NCBI GenBank assembly: GCA_029008005.1
Contig: JAQXIX010000024.1
Coordinates: forward strand, 1-64,000
Direction of reading: 5' to 3'
Source: Bacillota bacterium
GTDB lineage: Bacteria > Bacillota > Clostridia > Peptostreptococcales > Anaerovoracaceae
Length of the DNA stretch: 64,000 bases
The position numbers and the translations under genes are program-made. Below the pieces are notes generated by a model that made no database searches, was not told where the DNA came from, and worked only from the letters and a program-made list of their open reading frames with translations. Positions 51,435-61,605 of the stretch are shown one piece after another. How positions within the stretch are numbered: position 1 is the stretch's first letter; each line of letters starts with the position of its first letter.

Positions 51435-53459
51435 TTATTTCACAAATTCATCCACAACCTTATTAACCAGTTCATCATCTGCTATGTAAGGAATCGTAAT
51501 GTGACCCTTACCTTCATAGTTAGCATTGTATGCTACTGAAGTTTCTACAGCGTTTTCGTTTCTCGCCCAGTTTCTTCTGGCAACGCCGCCCATTACGTCC
51601 CACATCATTGCAGAATGAAGAATCTTGTCAACTCTCTCGCTTCCGTCCAGAAGCAGTCCGAATCCACCGTTTATTGCCTTACCGATTCCTACTCCTCCGC
51701 CGTTGTGAAGTGCGCAAAGGCTCATGCCTCTGGCCGCATTTCCTGCGAAGCACTGAACCGCCATGTCAGCCATAACATTAGATCCGTCCTTGATGTTGGA
51801 AGTTTCTCTGAAAGGAGAATCTGTTCCTGATACATCGTGATGGTCTCTGCCCATCATTACAGGACCAATCTTGCCTTCTCTGACAAGCTTGTTAAATGCC
51901 AGTCCGATATCTCTTCTTCCTTCTGCATCCTGATAAAGAATTCTTGCCTGTGTTCCAACAACAAGCTTGTTCTTCTCTGCATCTCTTATCCATATCCAGT
52001 TGTCTCTGTCCTGTCCGCGCCTTGTCGGATCGATTACTTCCATTGCAGCCCGGTCAGTTGCTCTCAGATCTTCCGGCTTGCCTGACAGGCATACCCATCT
52101 GAAAGGTCCGTAACCGTAGTCAAAGAGAATCGGTCCCATAATATCCTCAACGTATGACGGCCAGATAAATCCGTCCTTATCATCAGTACCGTTCTTGGAG
52201 ATTTCCTTGATTCCGGCATCATACATTGCCTTCATAAATGAGTTGCCGTAGTCGAAGAAATATGTACCTCTGTCTGAAAGTGTCTTTATTGCCTGATAAT
52301 GTCTGTGCAGCGATGCATCTACCATTTCACAGAACATATCTCTGTCATGGTGAAGCATTTCTGTTCTCTTCTGGAATGTGAGACCTACAGGACAGTATCC
52401 GCCGTTGTATACGTTATGGCATGATGTCTGGTCTGAGAGCAGATCGATTTTGAAATCTATCTCAACTGCTTTTTCCAGCAAATCTACAATATTACCCCAG
52501 TATGCAATTGAAATGCTTTCTTTGGCATCAACCTTTTCCTGTGCCAGACGGAATACCTCATCAAGATCCTCACAAACTACATCTACCCATCCCTGGCTGT
52601 GTCTTGTTTCGATTCTCGATTTGTCAACTTCCGCAAAAATTCCGACTGCATTAGCTATATTGGCTGCCTTAGGCTGAGCTCCGCTCATTCCGCCAAGTCC
52701 GGATGATACGAATGTATGTCCTGCCAGATCTCCGTCTTCCGGAATTCCCAGTTCCTTACGTCCTGCATTGAGGATGGTGTTAAATGTTCCGTGAACGATT
52801 CCCTGAGGGCCTATGTACATCCAGCCGCCTGCTGTCATCTGTCCGTAGTTGGCAACACCCATCTGCTCTGCCACTTCCCAGTCTTCGAGGTTGTCATACA
52901 TACCGATCATCATTGAATTCGTAATAATTACTCTCGGTGCCTCAGGCTTCGAAGGAAACAGTCCCAGAGGATGCCCCGATTCCACTACAAGTGTCTGTTC
53001 ATCTGTCATTTCTTCCAGATACTTCTTGATAAGTCTGTACTGGAGCCAGTTCTGACAAACCTGACCTGTTTCTCCGTAAGTAACCAGCTCATAAGGATAA
53101 AGAGCCACTTCGAAATCCAGATTGTTGTCTATCATTACCTGAAATGCCTTGCCGGCCAGACAATTGCCTTTGTATTCGTCTATAGGTTTTCCGTAGATTC
53201 TTCCTTCAGGTCTGTATCTGTATGCATAGACTCTTCCGTAATTTTTAAGTTCTTCCATAAACTCAGGCGCAAGCTTTTCATGAAGCTCTTCCGGAACGTA
53301 TCTCAAAGCATTTTTAAGGGCGATTCTTGTCTGTGCCTTTGTAAGTCTGAAGCCCCTGTCCGGTGCTCTTCTTATACCTTCCTGAAATTCCGGGTAAGCA
53401 GGATATTCTGCATCAAGCTTAATTGTCATAGCTTCGCCGATTGCTTTATTCTCTAACAT
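51435..53459 (-). CDS. hutU: Urocanate hydratase
   Basis: 674 aa. It adds water to urocanate using tightly bound NAD+. TFVSSGLGGMSGAQPKAANIANAVG, HDVSGTDSPFRETSNIKDGSNVMADMAVQCFAGNAARGMSLCALHNGGGVGIG and ETRHSQGWVDVV are hallmark blocks. It is of the long form (about 670 aa, as in several clostridia and animals) rather than the ~555-aa form of Bacillus and Pseudomonas. The ATG follows TAGGAGGATGTAATAAT. Confidence 0.96.
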   Translation of the reverse strand: MLENKAIGEAMTIKLDAEYPAYPEFQEGIRRAPDRGFRLTKAQTRIALKNALRYVPEELHEKLAPEFMEELKNYGRVYAYRYRPEGRIYGKPIDEYKGNCLAGKAFQVMIDNNLDFEVALYPYELVTYGETGQVCQNWLQYRLIKKYLEEMTDEQTLVVESGHPLGLFPSKPEAPRVIITNSMMIGMYDNLEDWEVAEQMGVANYGQMTAGGWMYIGPQGIVHGTFNTILNAGRKELGIPEDGDLAGHTFVSSGLGGMSGAQPKAANIANAVGIFAEVDKSRIETRHSQGWVDVVCEDLDEVFRLAQEKVDAKESISIAYWGNIVDLLEKAVEIDFKIDLLSDQTSCHNVYNGGYCPVGLTFQKRTEMLHHDRDMFCEMVDASLHRHYQAIKTLSDRGTYFFDYGNSFMKAMYDAGIKEISKNGTDDKDGFIWPSYVEDIMGPILFDYGYGPFRWVCLSGKPEDLRATDRAAMEVIDPTRRGQDRDNWIWIRDAEKNKLVVGTQARILYQDAEGRRDIGLAFNKLVREGKIGPVMMGRDHHDVSGTDSPFRETSNIKDGSNVMADMAVQCFAGNAARGMSLCALHNGGGVGIGKAINGGFGLLLDGSERVDKILHSAMMWDVMGGVARRNWARNENAVETSVAYNANYEGKGHITIPYIADDELVNKVVDEFVK

Positions 53460-53479
53460 ATTATTACATCCTCCTATTA

Positions 53480-55021
53480 CTATTTCAGGGTTACTACCTT
53501 CTCAACAGCCTCGTTAATCTCGAAACTCTTAACCATTTCATCGAACTTAGCCAGTTCATCGAGCATTATTATATCGTTCTCAATCGGATCTGCCTTTGAT
53601 CTGATATGATCATATGCAGCTCTTGTTGCAGGCGCCAGGTTGTCAATTCCCTTCTCACCCTGTTCCTGTCTGAGCCATATTGACTGTGCTGCTGCCGAAA
53701 GCTCGATTCCGATAACTTTCTGTGCATTGTCCAGAACCAAAGCTGCTGTTCTTGCCGAAGTTGTTCCCATTGATACATGGTCTTCCTGGTTTGCTGATGT
53801 CGGAATTGAGTCAACACATGCCGGATGGTCATATACCTTGTTTTCTGAAACCATTGATGCCGCTGCATACTGGGCAATCATATATCCTGAATTCAGTCCG
53901 CCGTTCTTAACAAGAAATGCAGGAAGTCCTTCCGAAAGCTGTGAATTTACCATTCTCTCGGTTCTTCTCTCCGATACATTTGCCAGCTCCGAAATTGCTA
54001 TCTTCAGGAAATCAAAGGCCAATGCCATTGGCTGCCCGTGGAAGTTTCCACCTGAAATTACTTCATCTGATATTGAGAAAACAAGCGGATTGTCTGTTAC
54101 TGCATTGATTTCGATTGAAACCTTGTCGTATACATACTGAATTGCATCCCTTGAAGCTCCGTGTATCTGCGGCATACATCTCTGGGAATACGGATCCTGA
54201 ACCTTGTCTTCATGAATCCACTTAGCGTTTTCGGATCCTTCGAGAAGCGTTCTCATATTCTCCGCTTCCGTAATCTGTCCGATCTGTCCTCTGATTTTGT
54301 GAACCTTCGGATCGTACGCTTTGCGTATTGCCTTAAGGGCTTCCCCTGTAAGTGCTGCTGCGATGTCGGCAGTCTTGAGAAGCTGCATAGCATCATACAG
54401 TACATTTACACCAACTGCTGTCATCATCTGTGTACCGTTGTTAAGTGCCAGTCCTTCTTTAGCTGCCAGTTCTACAGGAACCAGTCCCTCTGCATCGAAG
54501 GCCTCCTTGGCATCAACTATTTTGCCTTTATATTCAACCTTTCCCATTCCGATGAGACCGAGGGCTATGCATGAAAGCGGAGCCAGGTCTCCTGATGAAC
54601 CAACGGAACCTTTTTCAGGCACTACCGGTATGATGTCTGCATTAAGCATATCAACCATCGTCTGAATTGTTGAAAGCCTTATTCCGGAATATCCGCTTGT
54701 AAGCGCATTACATCTTAGAAGCATAGCCGCTCTGACATAATGTTTAGGATATGGCTTTCCCATAGCACATGTGTGGCTGATAATGAGGTTTTTCTGCAGA
54801 AGTGCCGTTTCATCCTGTGAAATCTTCACATTGGCAAATCTGCCGAAGCCGGTTGTCAATCCATAGATTACAGCATCCTCATCAAGCTTCTTCTCGACGT
54901 ACGCTCTCGCTCTGTTAACTGCTGCCTTGGCCTCTTCGCTGATCTCAACTTTCTCGCCTTCGCGACAAACCTTGATTACATCCTCAACAGTAAGGCTCAT
55001 TCCATCGATTCTAATAGTCAT
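53480..55021 (-). CDS. hutH: Histidine ammonia-lyase
   Basis: 513 aa, first gene of the hut operon; it removes ammonia from histidine to give urocanate. The MIO cofactor region reads KGSVGSSGDLAPLSC, so the cyclising triad is Ser-Ser-Gly instead of the common Ala-Ser-Gly. The catalytic-tyrosine loop reads YGLTTGFGRFA, where most histidine lyases have Asn before TGFG. SHTCAMGKPYPKH supplies the conserved His. Context with hutU and hutI makes histidine the expected substrate. A TATAAT box lies upstream in the 250-bp divergent region shared with cysK. Confidence 0.93.
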   Translation of the reverse strand: MTIRIDGMSLTVEDVIKVCREGEKVEISEEAKAAVNRARAYVEKKLDEDAVIYGLTTGFGRFANVKISQDETALLQKNLIISHTCAMGKPYPKHYVRAAMLLRCNALTSGYSGIRLSTIQTMVDMLNADIIPVVPEKGSVGSSGDLAPLSCIALGLIGMGKVEYKGKIVDAKEAFDAEGLVPVELAAKEGLALNNGTQMMTAVGVNVLYDAMQLLKTADIAAALTGEALKAIRKAYDPKVHKIRGQIGQITEAENMRTLLEGSENAKWIHEDKVQDPYSQRCMPQIHGASRDAIQYVYDKVSIEINAVTDNPLVFSISDEVISGGNFHGQPMALAFDFLKIAISELANVSERRTERMVNSQLSEGLPAFLVKNGGLNSGYMIAQYAAASMVSENKVYDHPACVDSIPTSANQEDHVSMGTTSARTAALVLDNAQKVIGIELSAAAQSIWLRQEQGEKGIDNLAPATRAAYDHIRSKADPIENDIIMLDELAKFDEMVKSFEINEAVEKVVTLK

Positions 55022-55270
55022 GGCTTTTCTCCTTTTTTACATATTATAATTTCAAATATTCTAATCCCATTATTTCACCCACATTATAGCTAAAAAAAAT
55101 AGTCATTACTATACTTTTGGCAAAATTTGGTTTTGTAGTAAATCATTAGCGGTTTACATTGTTAAAGCGCAGACCCTCCTCCGGCCTGCCAGTCTGTCAC
55201 TTCGTCCTGAATTATACATATGTCAACATCTGTGATAAAATACTAAATGGATAAGAAAGGAGTTCAAACC

Positions 55271-56188
55271 ATGAAAATATATGATTCTGTAACGGAGCTT
55301 ATCGGCAACACGCCTTTGATGCGACTCCACAGCCTCGAAGATAAATCAGGTGCAAAAGCCGAAATCATCGGCAAGCTGGAGTATTTCAATCCGGCAGGAA
55401 GCGTCAAGGACAGAGTCGGCTGGAATATGATTCTCGATGCGGAAGCATCGGGTCGCCTGAAAAAAGGCGGTACTGTAATAGAACCGACAAGCGGCAACAC
55501 GGGAGTCGGCATCGCCATGGTAGCTGCTGCTCGTGGCTATAAGGCAGTAATGGTAATGCCGGAAAGCATGAGCCTCGAAAGACGAAAGCTTCTCTCCGCA
55601 CTAGGCGCAGAGCTTGTTCTGACACCTGCTGCCGAAGGAATGCAGGGAAGCGTTGACAAATCCCGCGAACTTCTCAATGAAATTCCGGGAAGCATTATCG
55701 CCGGACAATTTGAAAACCCCGCTAATCCCAGGGCTCATGAACTGACAACAGGACCGGAAATATGGGAAGACACCGATGGCGACATTGATATTTTCGTTTC
55801 TGCCTTCGGAACCGGCGGAACGGTAACCGGCAACGGACGCTATCTCAAAAGCAAAAATCCCGATATTAAGGTAATCGCCGTAGAGCCCGCTTCATCACCT
55901 CTGATAACAGAAGGTAAATCCGGCCCTCATAAAATCCAGGGAATCGGCGCTAATTTCATTCCCGAGAATCTCGACAGAGAAGTTGTCGACGAATTTATTA
56001 CCATTACCGATGAAGATGCTCTTGATACGATGAAAGAACTGGCTGTCAACGAAGGTCTTCTGGTAGGTGTATCCTCCGGAGCAGCTGCAAAGGCCGCGTC
56101 GATTATTGCTGCACGTCCCGAAAACGAAGGCAAGAAAATTGTCGTTATTCTGCCTGATACGGGAGAAAGATACTTAAGTATCTTCTGA
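55271..56188 (+). CDS. cysK: Cysteine synthase (O-acetylserine sulfhydrylase)
   Basis: 306 aa from ATG 55271, chosen because AAGAAAGGAG lies 8 nt before it; the track begins eight codons earlier. PLP-lysine is in NPAGSVKDRVG (about residue 42); PTSGNTGVGIAMVAAARGY and the sulfide-site SAFGTGGTVTGNGRYL are clear. It combines O-acetylserine and sulfide. Divergent from hutH. Confidence 0.95.
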   Translation: MKIYDSVTELIGNTPLMRLHSLEDKSGAKAEIIGKLEYFNPAGSVKDRVGWNMILDAEASGRLKKGGTVIEPTSGNTGVGIAMVAAARGYKAVMVMPESMSLERRKLLSALGAELVLTPAAEGMQGSVDKSRELLNEIPGSIIAGQFENPANPRAHELTTGPEIWEDTDGDIDIFVSAFGTGGTVTGNGRYLKSKNPDIKVIAVEPASSPLITEGKSGPHKIQGIGANFIPENLDREVVDEFITITDEDALDTMKELAVNEGLLVGVSSGAAAKAASIIAARPENEGKKIVVILPDTGERYLSIF

Positions 56189-56243
56189 TAAGTTATGGTA
56201 TAATGTCTAATGTTGTATTAATTAGAATATTGAGGGTGTTATT

Positions 56244-56891
56244 ATGAAAGACATAAACCAGAAGAAGATAATAACCATAAGCCGTGAATTCGGAAGCGGC
56301 GGCAGATTAATCGGCAAGAGACTTGCCGAGAAGCTCGGTGTCACATTTTATGACAAGCAGCTTCTTGACAGAATTGCCGAGGAATCCGGCTTCAGCCGCG
56401 AAATGATAGAATCAGCTCAGAAGAAGGCCAAGAACAGTTTTTTATACAGTCTGGCTTCCGCAATGGGAACCGGTGAAGCCGGCCCTGAGAGTCTGAGCCT
56501 GAATGAAAGATTTTTTCTCGCACAGTTTGATACGATAAGGAAAATTGCTGACGAGGGACCTTGTGTAATCGTAGGCCGCTGCGCCGACTACATTCTCAGA
56601 GGTTACCCTTATGCGACCAATGTATTTATTTATGCTGAGGAAGCAGACAGAATCCGCCGCGCTGTAAACGAATACGGCGTACCGGAGGATCAGGTCAGAA
56701 AGATGATGAAAGACACCGATAAAGCCAGAGCAAACTATTACGCTTACCATACAGGTATGAAATGGGGCAACCCTATTAATTACAACCTGTGCATTGACAG
56801 CGGATACCTTGAAATCGAAGACATCGTTGACCTGATAATTGCTTACTCCGAAAAGCAGATCTGGAGGGAGAGTACGATATACGATGATTAA
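56244..56891 (+). CDS. Cytidylate kinase-like family protein
   Basis: 215 aa. Starts ITISREFGSGGRLIGKRLAEKLGVTFYDKQLLDRIAEESG, a P-loop variant typical of the 'cytidylate kinase-like' family that is separate from Cmk. GPCVIVGRCADYILRG and DKARANYYAYHTGMKWG are conserved. It probably phosphorylates a nucleotide or small molecule; substrate unknown. A TATAAT box lies in the 55-bp gap after cysK, and its end overlaps the EFR1 gene by 8 nt. Confidence 0.88.
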   Translation: MKDINQKKIITISREFGSGGRLIGKRLAEKLGVTFYDKQLLDRIAEESGFSREMIESAQKKAKNSFLYSLASAMGTGEAGPESLSLNERFFLAQFDTIRKIADEGPCVIVGRCADYILRGYPYATNVFIYAEEADRIRRAVNEYGVPEDQVRKMMKDTDKARANYYAYHTGMKWGNPINYNLCIDSGYLEIEDIVDLIIAYSEKQIWRESTIYDD

Positions 56892-57726
56892 CAGAGTAAC
56901 AGGTATGTTCTTCAGCGGAACAGGAACAACAGAAAAAATCGTTACTGCCGCTGCCGAAACCATCTACGGAAAAATCGCCGGCCGTTTCTGTGACTGCAGT
57001 CTCGAAACAGTCAATTTCACTCCTAAGTCGGCTCGCAGTAAAACTTACACCTTTACAGAGAATGACGTTGTTGTCTTCGGAACTCCTGTAATCGCAGGCC
57101 GAGTGCCTAATGTACTGCTTAAATTCTTAAATACAATCGAAGGAAACGGCTCCCTTGCCGTTCCCGTGGTTTTATACGGCAACAGAAACTTTGACGATGC
57201 GCTTATTGAACTCAGAAATATTCTGGAGGACAGAGGCTTCCACACAGTTGCTGCGGCAGCCTTCATAGGCGAGCATTCATTTTCGAAGATTCTCGCTGCC
57301 GGCCGTCCTGATGACAACGACATGACTGTATGCAGAGATTTCGCGAAAGCGGCAGCAGATAAAATTCTCTCCATCGATTCGTCCGGAATCATACCGGCCG
57401 CAATTACGGTAGAGGGACAGGATCCTATTCGCGACTATTACAAGCCACGTGACCGCAAAGGCAATTTTATCAACATTCTCAAAGTTAAACCGAAGCTTGA
57501 TGAAAGCAAATGTGACGGCTGCGGAATCTGTGTTGATGCATGTCCTATGGGATCAATTTCACCGGAAGCACCGGGAATTGTTGACGGCATCTGCATTAAA
57601 TGCTGCGGCTGTGAAAAGAAGTGTCCTAAGGGCGCACTCTATTTCGACGATGCCGGCTACCTCTATCACAAGGAGGAGCTGGAGCTTGGCTATCCTGAGC
57701 CTAAAGAGCCTTCGCTCTTTTTGTAA
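56884..57726 (+). CDS. EFR1-family flavodoxin-ferredoxin protein
   Basis: 280 aa from ATG 56884. An N-terminal flavodoxin-like fold (RVTGMFFSGTGTTEKIVTAAA, VVFGTPVIAGRVPN) is followed by two 4Fe-4S motifs (CDGCGICVDACPMGS and CIKCCGCEKKCPKGA). It is a cytosolic electron carrier of anaerobes with no assigned partner. Start chosen after GGAGGGAGAGTACGATAT; it overlaps the kinase-like gene by 8 nt, so the two are coupled. Confidence 0.9.
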   Translation: MINRVTGMFFSGTGTTEKIVTAAAETIYGKIAGRFCDCSLETVNFTPKSARSKTYTFTENDVVVFGTPVIAGRVPNVLLKFLNTIEGNGSLAVPVVLYGNRNFDDALIELRNILEDRGFHTVAAAAFIGEHSFSKILAAGRPDDNDMTVCRDFAKAAADKILSIDSSGIIPAAITVEGQDPIRDYYKPRDRKGNFINILKVKPKLDESKCDGCGICVDACPMGSISPEAPGIVDGICIKCCGCEKKCPKGALYFDDAGYLYHKEELELGYPEPKEPSLFL

Positions 57727-57772
57727 TAAATAACCCTGCCCATTTGCAGGGAAAAAGAAAGGAAGATTTAAA

Positions 57773-59749
57773 ATGGCAAACGACAAAGGAACGTACTACA
57801 TAAGTACACCAATCTACTACCCTAGCTCAAACCTTCATATAGGTCACACTTACTGCACGGTTATGGCAGACGCCATGGCCAGATTTAAGAGGCTTCAGGG
57901 TTATGATGTCATGTTCCTGACAGGTACAGACGAACACGGACAGAAAATTCAGCTTCTTGCCGAAGAAAAAGGCATAACACCTCAGGAATACGTTGACGAG
58001 GTTGTTTCAGGCATAAAAGATCTGTGGAAAACCATGGAGATTTCCTATGATGATTTTATCAGAACAACTGAGGACAGACACGTTAAGCGCGTTCAGCAGA
58101 TGTTCATGAAGATGTACGAAAAAGGTGACATCTACAAGGGCGAATACGAAGGCTGGTACTGCACTCCGTGTGAATCATTCTGGACAGAAGCGCAGCTTGT
58201 GGACGGCAAATGCCCGGACTGCGGAAGACCTGTTACAAAAGCTAAAGAAGAAGCCTATTTCTTCAAACTCAGCAACTACGCAGATGATCTGCTTAAGCTC
58301 TTTAAGGAAAAACCCGAATTCCTTGAACCTGAATCAAGAAGAAACGAAATGACTGCCTTCATCGAACAAGGTCTCGAGGATCTTTGTATTTCAAGATCAA
58401 CATTTGACTGGGGAATTCCTGTTCCTATCGATGAAAAGCATGTAATATACGTATGGCTTGATGCTCTTACTAACTACATCACTGCACTGGGCTGGCCTGA
58501 CGAACCTGAAAAGTACGAGAAATACTGGCCGGCTGATGTTCACCTGGTAGGCAAGGAAATCGTTCGTTTCCACTCAATCATTTGGCCCGCTATGCTCATG
58601 AGCGCCGATTTGCCGCTTCCTAAGCAGGTTCGCGGTCACGGATGGCTGCTCCTCGGCGGCGAAAAAGTTTCGAAATCAAAGGCTGCTAAAGGTCAGGATG
58701 TTATAGACCCTGTTCTTCTCATTGACCGTTACGGAGTAGATGCGCTCAAGTATTTCCTTTTAAGAGAATACACTTTCGGTCAGGACGGAACTTTCACTAA
58801 CGAAGTAATGCTTAAGAGACTTAACTACGACCTGGCAAACGACCTGGGAAATCTTGTTTCCAGAACAGTAAGCATGATTGAGAAGTACAATGGCGGATTT
58901 GTGCCGGATCTTACAGATGCCGGCAAATGCACCGATGAAGTTGATTATGACGCACAGCTCAAAGAAATTGCTATCGGTGCCGCATCCAAAGTTGAGAAAA
59001 ACATGGATGACTTTAAATTCAACATGGCTCTCGAGGAAATATGGATTCTCGTAAGACGCGCCAACAAGTACATTGACGAAACTATGCCGTGGGCACTTGC
59101 CAAGGACGAAGCTCTCAAACCGCGTCTTGACAATGTTCTCCATAATCTGGCTGAAGCTATCAGAATCATATCGATTCTCATTCATCCTTATATGCACACA
59201 ACTTCCGACGCTATCAGGAAGCAGATGGGCCTGTGGTACTCAGATGTTGCATGGGAAGATGCTTTCACCTTCGAAATGATGTGCGGCGAACAGGTTAAGA
59301 AGGGCAACGCCATATTCCCGAGACTCGATATAGACAAAGAACTCGAAGAACTGTACAAGATAGGTGCAGAAGCCGCTGCAGCTAAAGGCGCAGACATTAA
59401 CATTCCGCTGGAGCTTAAGGATGAAATCGAATACGATGACTTCGACAAGCTGGATCTGAGAGTCGGAACAATACTTTCCGCCGAGAAACATCCTAAAGCT
59501 GACAAGCTCCTTGTTTTCCAGGTTAAAATGGGAACCGAAAAGCGCCAGATTATCTCGGGCGTCGCAGAGGATTTCAAGGCAGAAGACTGTGTCGGACAGA
59601 AGGTTGTCGTTGTGGCAAATCTTAAGCCGAGAAAGCTCAGAGGCCTTGAATCAAAGGGCATGCTCCTCTTCGCAGATAACACTGTTGACGGAAAAGAACG
59701 CTGCGAGTTCGTAACGACAATTGCCGACGACGGAAATCCGGTAACATAA
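57773..59749 (+). CDS. metG: Methionyl-tRNA synthetase
   Basis: 658 aa. The Rossmann motif is [12 protein letters not shown] (HIGH form), zinc ligands are CTPC...CPDC, and the KMSKS loop reads [11 protein letters not shown] helical anticodon domain follows, then a C-terminal EMAPII/Trbp111 tRNA-binding domain ([34 protein letters not shown]). This is the long, dimeric type. The ATG follows AAAGGAAGATTTAAA. A strong terminator follows at 59770. Confidence 0.97.
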   Translation: MANDKGTYYISTPIYYPSSNLHIGHTYCTVMADAMARFKRLQGYDVMFLTGTDEHGQKIQLLAEEKGITPQEYVDEVVSGIKDLWKTMEISYDDFIRTTEDRHVKRVQQMFMKMYEKGDIYKGEYEGWYCTPCESFWTEAQLVDGKCPDCGRPVTKAKEEAYFFKLSNYADDLLKLFKEKPEFLEPESRRNEMTAFIEQGLEDLCISRSTFDWGIPVPIDEKHVIYVWLDALTNYITALGWPDEPEKYEKYWPADVHLVGKEIVRFHSIIWPAMLMSADLPLPKQVRGHGWLLLGGEKVSKSKAAKGQDVIDPVLLIDRYGVDALKYFLLREYTFGQDGTFTNEVMLKRLNYDLANDLGNLVSRTVSMIEKYNGGFVPDLTDAGKCTDEVDYDAQLKEIAIGAASKVEKNMDDFKFNMALEEIWILVRRANKYIDETMPWALAKDEALKPRLDNVLHNLAEAIRIISILIHPYMHTTSDAIRKQMGLWYSDVAWEDAFTFEMMCGEQVKKGNAIFPRLDIDKELEELYKIGAEAAAAKGADINIPLELKDEIEYDDFDKLDLRVGTILSAEKHPKADKLLVFQVKMGTEKRQIISGVAEDFKAEDCVGQKVVVVANLKPRKLRGLESKGMLLFADNTVDGKERCEFVTTIADDGNPVT

Positions 59750-59769
59750 AATTCTTTTGAAATAGAATT

Positions 59770-59807
59770 AAATCTGCTGTACTGAATATCAGTACAGCAG
59801 ATTTTTT
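59770..59807. terminator. Terminator between metG and the cob operon
   Basis: AAATCTGCTGTACTGA and TCAGTACAGCAGATTT pair perfectly over 16 bp around ATA, followed by TTT on the plus strand. It may also act for the convergent cob genes. Confidence 0.88.
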
Positions 59808-59816
59808 TACTCGTTA

Positions 59817-60449
59817 TTAAAACATTTTGTGGCCCGTTACCTTCCCGCCTTCAAGACTAAGCAGGTATCCGTGACCCGGATCCGGTATCCATTCATAAAA
59901 ATCCTTATGTGCTTCAGGCCATATGTAATTCATTATTCCTGAAATTACACCACCGTGGCAAACGCATATGCTTCGCGCCTCTTTCTCTGAATGGCGCAGT
60001 TCCAGTACACGTCGTTCGTGACCGGCACGAACCTCATCAAAGCCCTTTCTCACACGCTTAAGAAACTGAGCGATGCTTTCACCTCCCGGAGGCGGCATCG
60101 TATCGTCTCCCGACATTATCCAGTTCTTATATTCCGGGACTTTCTCCAGCTCTTCATAGCTTTTCATTTCCAGTTCCCCGAAATGCAGCTCCTTAAGCAA
60201 AGGCACTTTAACATGCTCCCTCTCTCCGTAAAGTATTTCCAGAGTCTGCTCTGTTCTCAGCATTCCGGATGTATAAAAATCGGCACCTTCTCCGTCAGGA
60301 TATATGCCTTGAGCCTTTTGCTCCTTAAGTCGGGCAATTCCCTTCTCCGAAAGAGGCACATCAGTACCGCCGTAATACAGCCTCTGAATATTTGCCGTTG
60401 TAATTCCGTGTCTTATCAATACTATTTCCGATTTAGTTCCTGTACTCAT
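59817..60449 (-). CDS. cobC: Histidine phosphatase, probable alpha-ribazole phosphatase
   Basis: 210 aa from ATG 60449. The catalytic RHG motif is in EIVLIRHGITTANIQRLYYGGTDVPLSEKG, followed by TSGMLRTEQTLEIL and the second catalytic His in CHGGVISGIMNY. The ORF track starts nine codons earlier, but the stop of the preceding gene overlaps this ATG (TAATG). Being last in a cobalamin operon, it most likely dephosphorylates alpha-ribazole phosphate. Confidence 0.85.
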   Translation of the reverse strand: MSTGTKSEIVLIRHGITTANIQRLYYGGTDVPLSEKGIARLKEQKAQGIYPDGEGADFYTSGMLRTEQTLEILYGEREHVKVPLLKELHFGELEMKSYEELEKVPEYKNWIMSGDDTMPPPGGESIAQFLKRVRKGFDEVRAGHERRVLELRHSEKEARSICVCHGGVISGIMNYIWPEAHKDFYEWIPDPGHGYLLSLEGGKVTGHKMF

Positions 60450-60820
60450 TATTTTACCTGCTTCCCTATTCCGCAAAACACTCTTATCACTTTATCCGCT
60501 TCACCGGCCAGATAAATCATCAGCCTGCCGTTCATTTCTCTGAAATCTCTTAGATTCTTACTGACGGGAACCACTCCCTGCGAGGCGTCCGTCAGCACAA
60601 GAATTTTATCACCGCTCCAGAGTTCCTTTTTCTCCCGAAAAAAATCGGCGGCCTCATCTCCGCTTTCAACGCATCTCATTACGAAATTCTCTAAACCGTA
60701 TATTACATCGGCATCGAAATCCGGCAGACTTTCACTGCAGTCACAAAAAGATGCCGGATTGTAGTTCTTTTTAACGTAGTCAAGTTTTCCCTGATACGCT
60801 CCTCCGAAAACGAGTATCAT
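60449..60820 (-). CDS. Divergent CobU-like protein with degenerate P-loop
   Basis: 123 aa. The start ILVFGGAYQGKLDYVKKNYN resembles the CobU P-loop region but has Leu where Ser/Thr should follow the Lys. The end (VLTDASQGVVPVSKNLRDFREMNGRL...ADKVIRVFCGI) matches the CobU C-terminus including the GVVP segment. The middle is shortened; CobU is normally about 175-180 aa. A full cobU is two genes upstream, so this is a paralogue with a changed or regulatory role, or one losing function. It lies 8 nt after cobS. Confidence 0.7.
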   Translation of the reverse strand: MILVFGGAYQGKLDYVKKNYNPASFCDCSESLPDFDADVIYGLENFVMRCVESGDEAADFFREKKELWSGDKILVLTDASQGVVPVSKNLRDFREMNGRLMIYLAGEADKVIRVFCGIGKQVK

Positions 60821-60828
60821 TTTCCCTC

Positions 60829-61605
60829 CTATAATATCAATACTGCTGCCGCGGCAATGCCTGTCATCTCTGACATGGTAATCATGTGGCCGGAAATATC
60901 TCCGTTCATGCCGCCCAGTTTTTTTCTGTCATATGCACCTGTTATTCCCGAGGCTGCAACGGTAATAAGCGATACAGCAATTACATATCCAGCGCCCTCC
61001 CGAAGACCTGATGCAAAGACACAAGCACATAGGGTTATGACCGTAATTACTATCGGCAATATACAATCTGTTGCTTTTGCACCTGTTTCACTGTACTGAC
61101 TTGTACTCATCGGTCTGCATGCCAGCACGGAAACAGCGCTGACCGCTCTGGAACAAGTCAATATGCACAGAATCACAGGAAACAGCACCTTCTCATCTGC
61201 CATATAAAGCTCCGAAACAGATGCTCCGAAAATCATTAACATCAGAACAAGACATATAACGGCAAAAGCGCCTGAATGTGAATCCTTAAGGATTCTTCGT
61301 CTTTCCTCCACGGACGGGTGTCTCGGCATTATTGCATCGCTGCAGTCCATAAAGCCGTCAAGATGGATGAATCCGGTCATCAGGAAATATGCTCCCGTCA
61401 GAAGTGTTCCTCCCATAATGTAACCTACAGATGGCAGCATGGAAATGAAGTACCATATGACACATAGAATCCCACCGATAAACAGCCCTACCATAGGCAG
61501 CGTTCCTATCTGTGCCCGCCGGTCCTCTTCTCGCCATCCTCTGTATGGACATGGAATCCAGCAGAACATACCCCATGCCATCAGAAATCCTCTTATATAT
61601 TTCAT
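60829..61605 (-). CDS. cobS: Adenosylcobinamide-GDP ribazoletransferase (cobalamin synthase)
   Basis: 258 aa, polytopic. FCWIPCPYRGWR near the N-terminus and the metal motif HLDGFMDCSDAIMPRHPSVEERRRILKDSHSGAFAV are diagnostic. It joins the lower nucleotide loop to adenosylcobinamide-GDP at the membrane. Start overlaps the cobU stop by 4 nt. Confidence 0.95.
   Translation of the reverse strand: MKYIRGFLMAWGMFCWIPCPYRGWREEDRRAQIGTLPMVGLFIGGILCVIWYFISMLPSVGYIMGGTLLTGAYFLMTGFIHLDGFMDCSDAIMPRHPSVEERRRILKDSHSGAFAVICLVLMLMIFGASVSELYMADEKVLFPVILCILTCSRAVSAVSVLACRPMSTSQYSETGAKATDCILPIVITVITLCACVFASGLREGAGYVIAVSLITVAASGITGAYDRKKLGGMNGDISGHMITMSEMTGIAAAAVLIL

Noticed and set aside
55100-55160. TTTTGGCAAAATTTGGTTTTG-type near-repeat in the hutH-cysK region as an operator
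   Set aside because: Symmetry is poor and no second copy exists in the window, so I cannot support a specific site.
57735-57755. CCCTGC...GCAGGG hairpin before metG as a terminator or T-box
   Set aside because: Followed by A residues, and the gap is far too short for a T-box leader.
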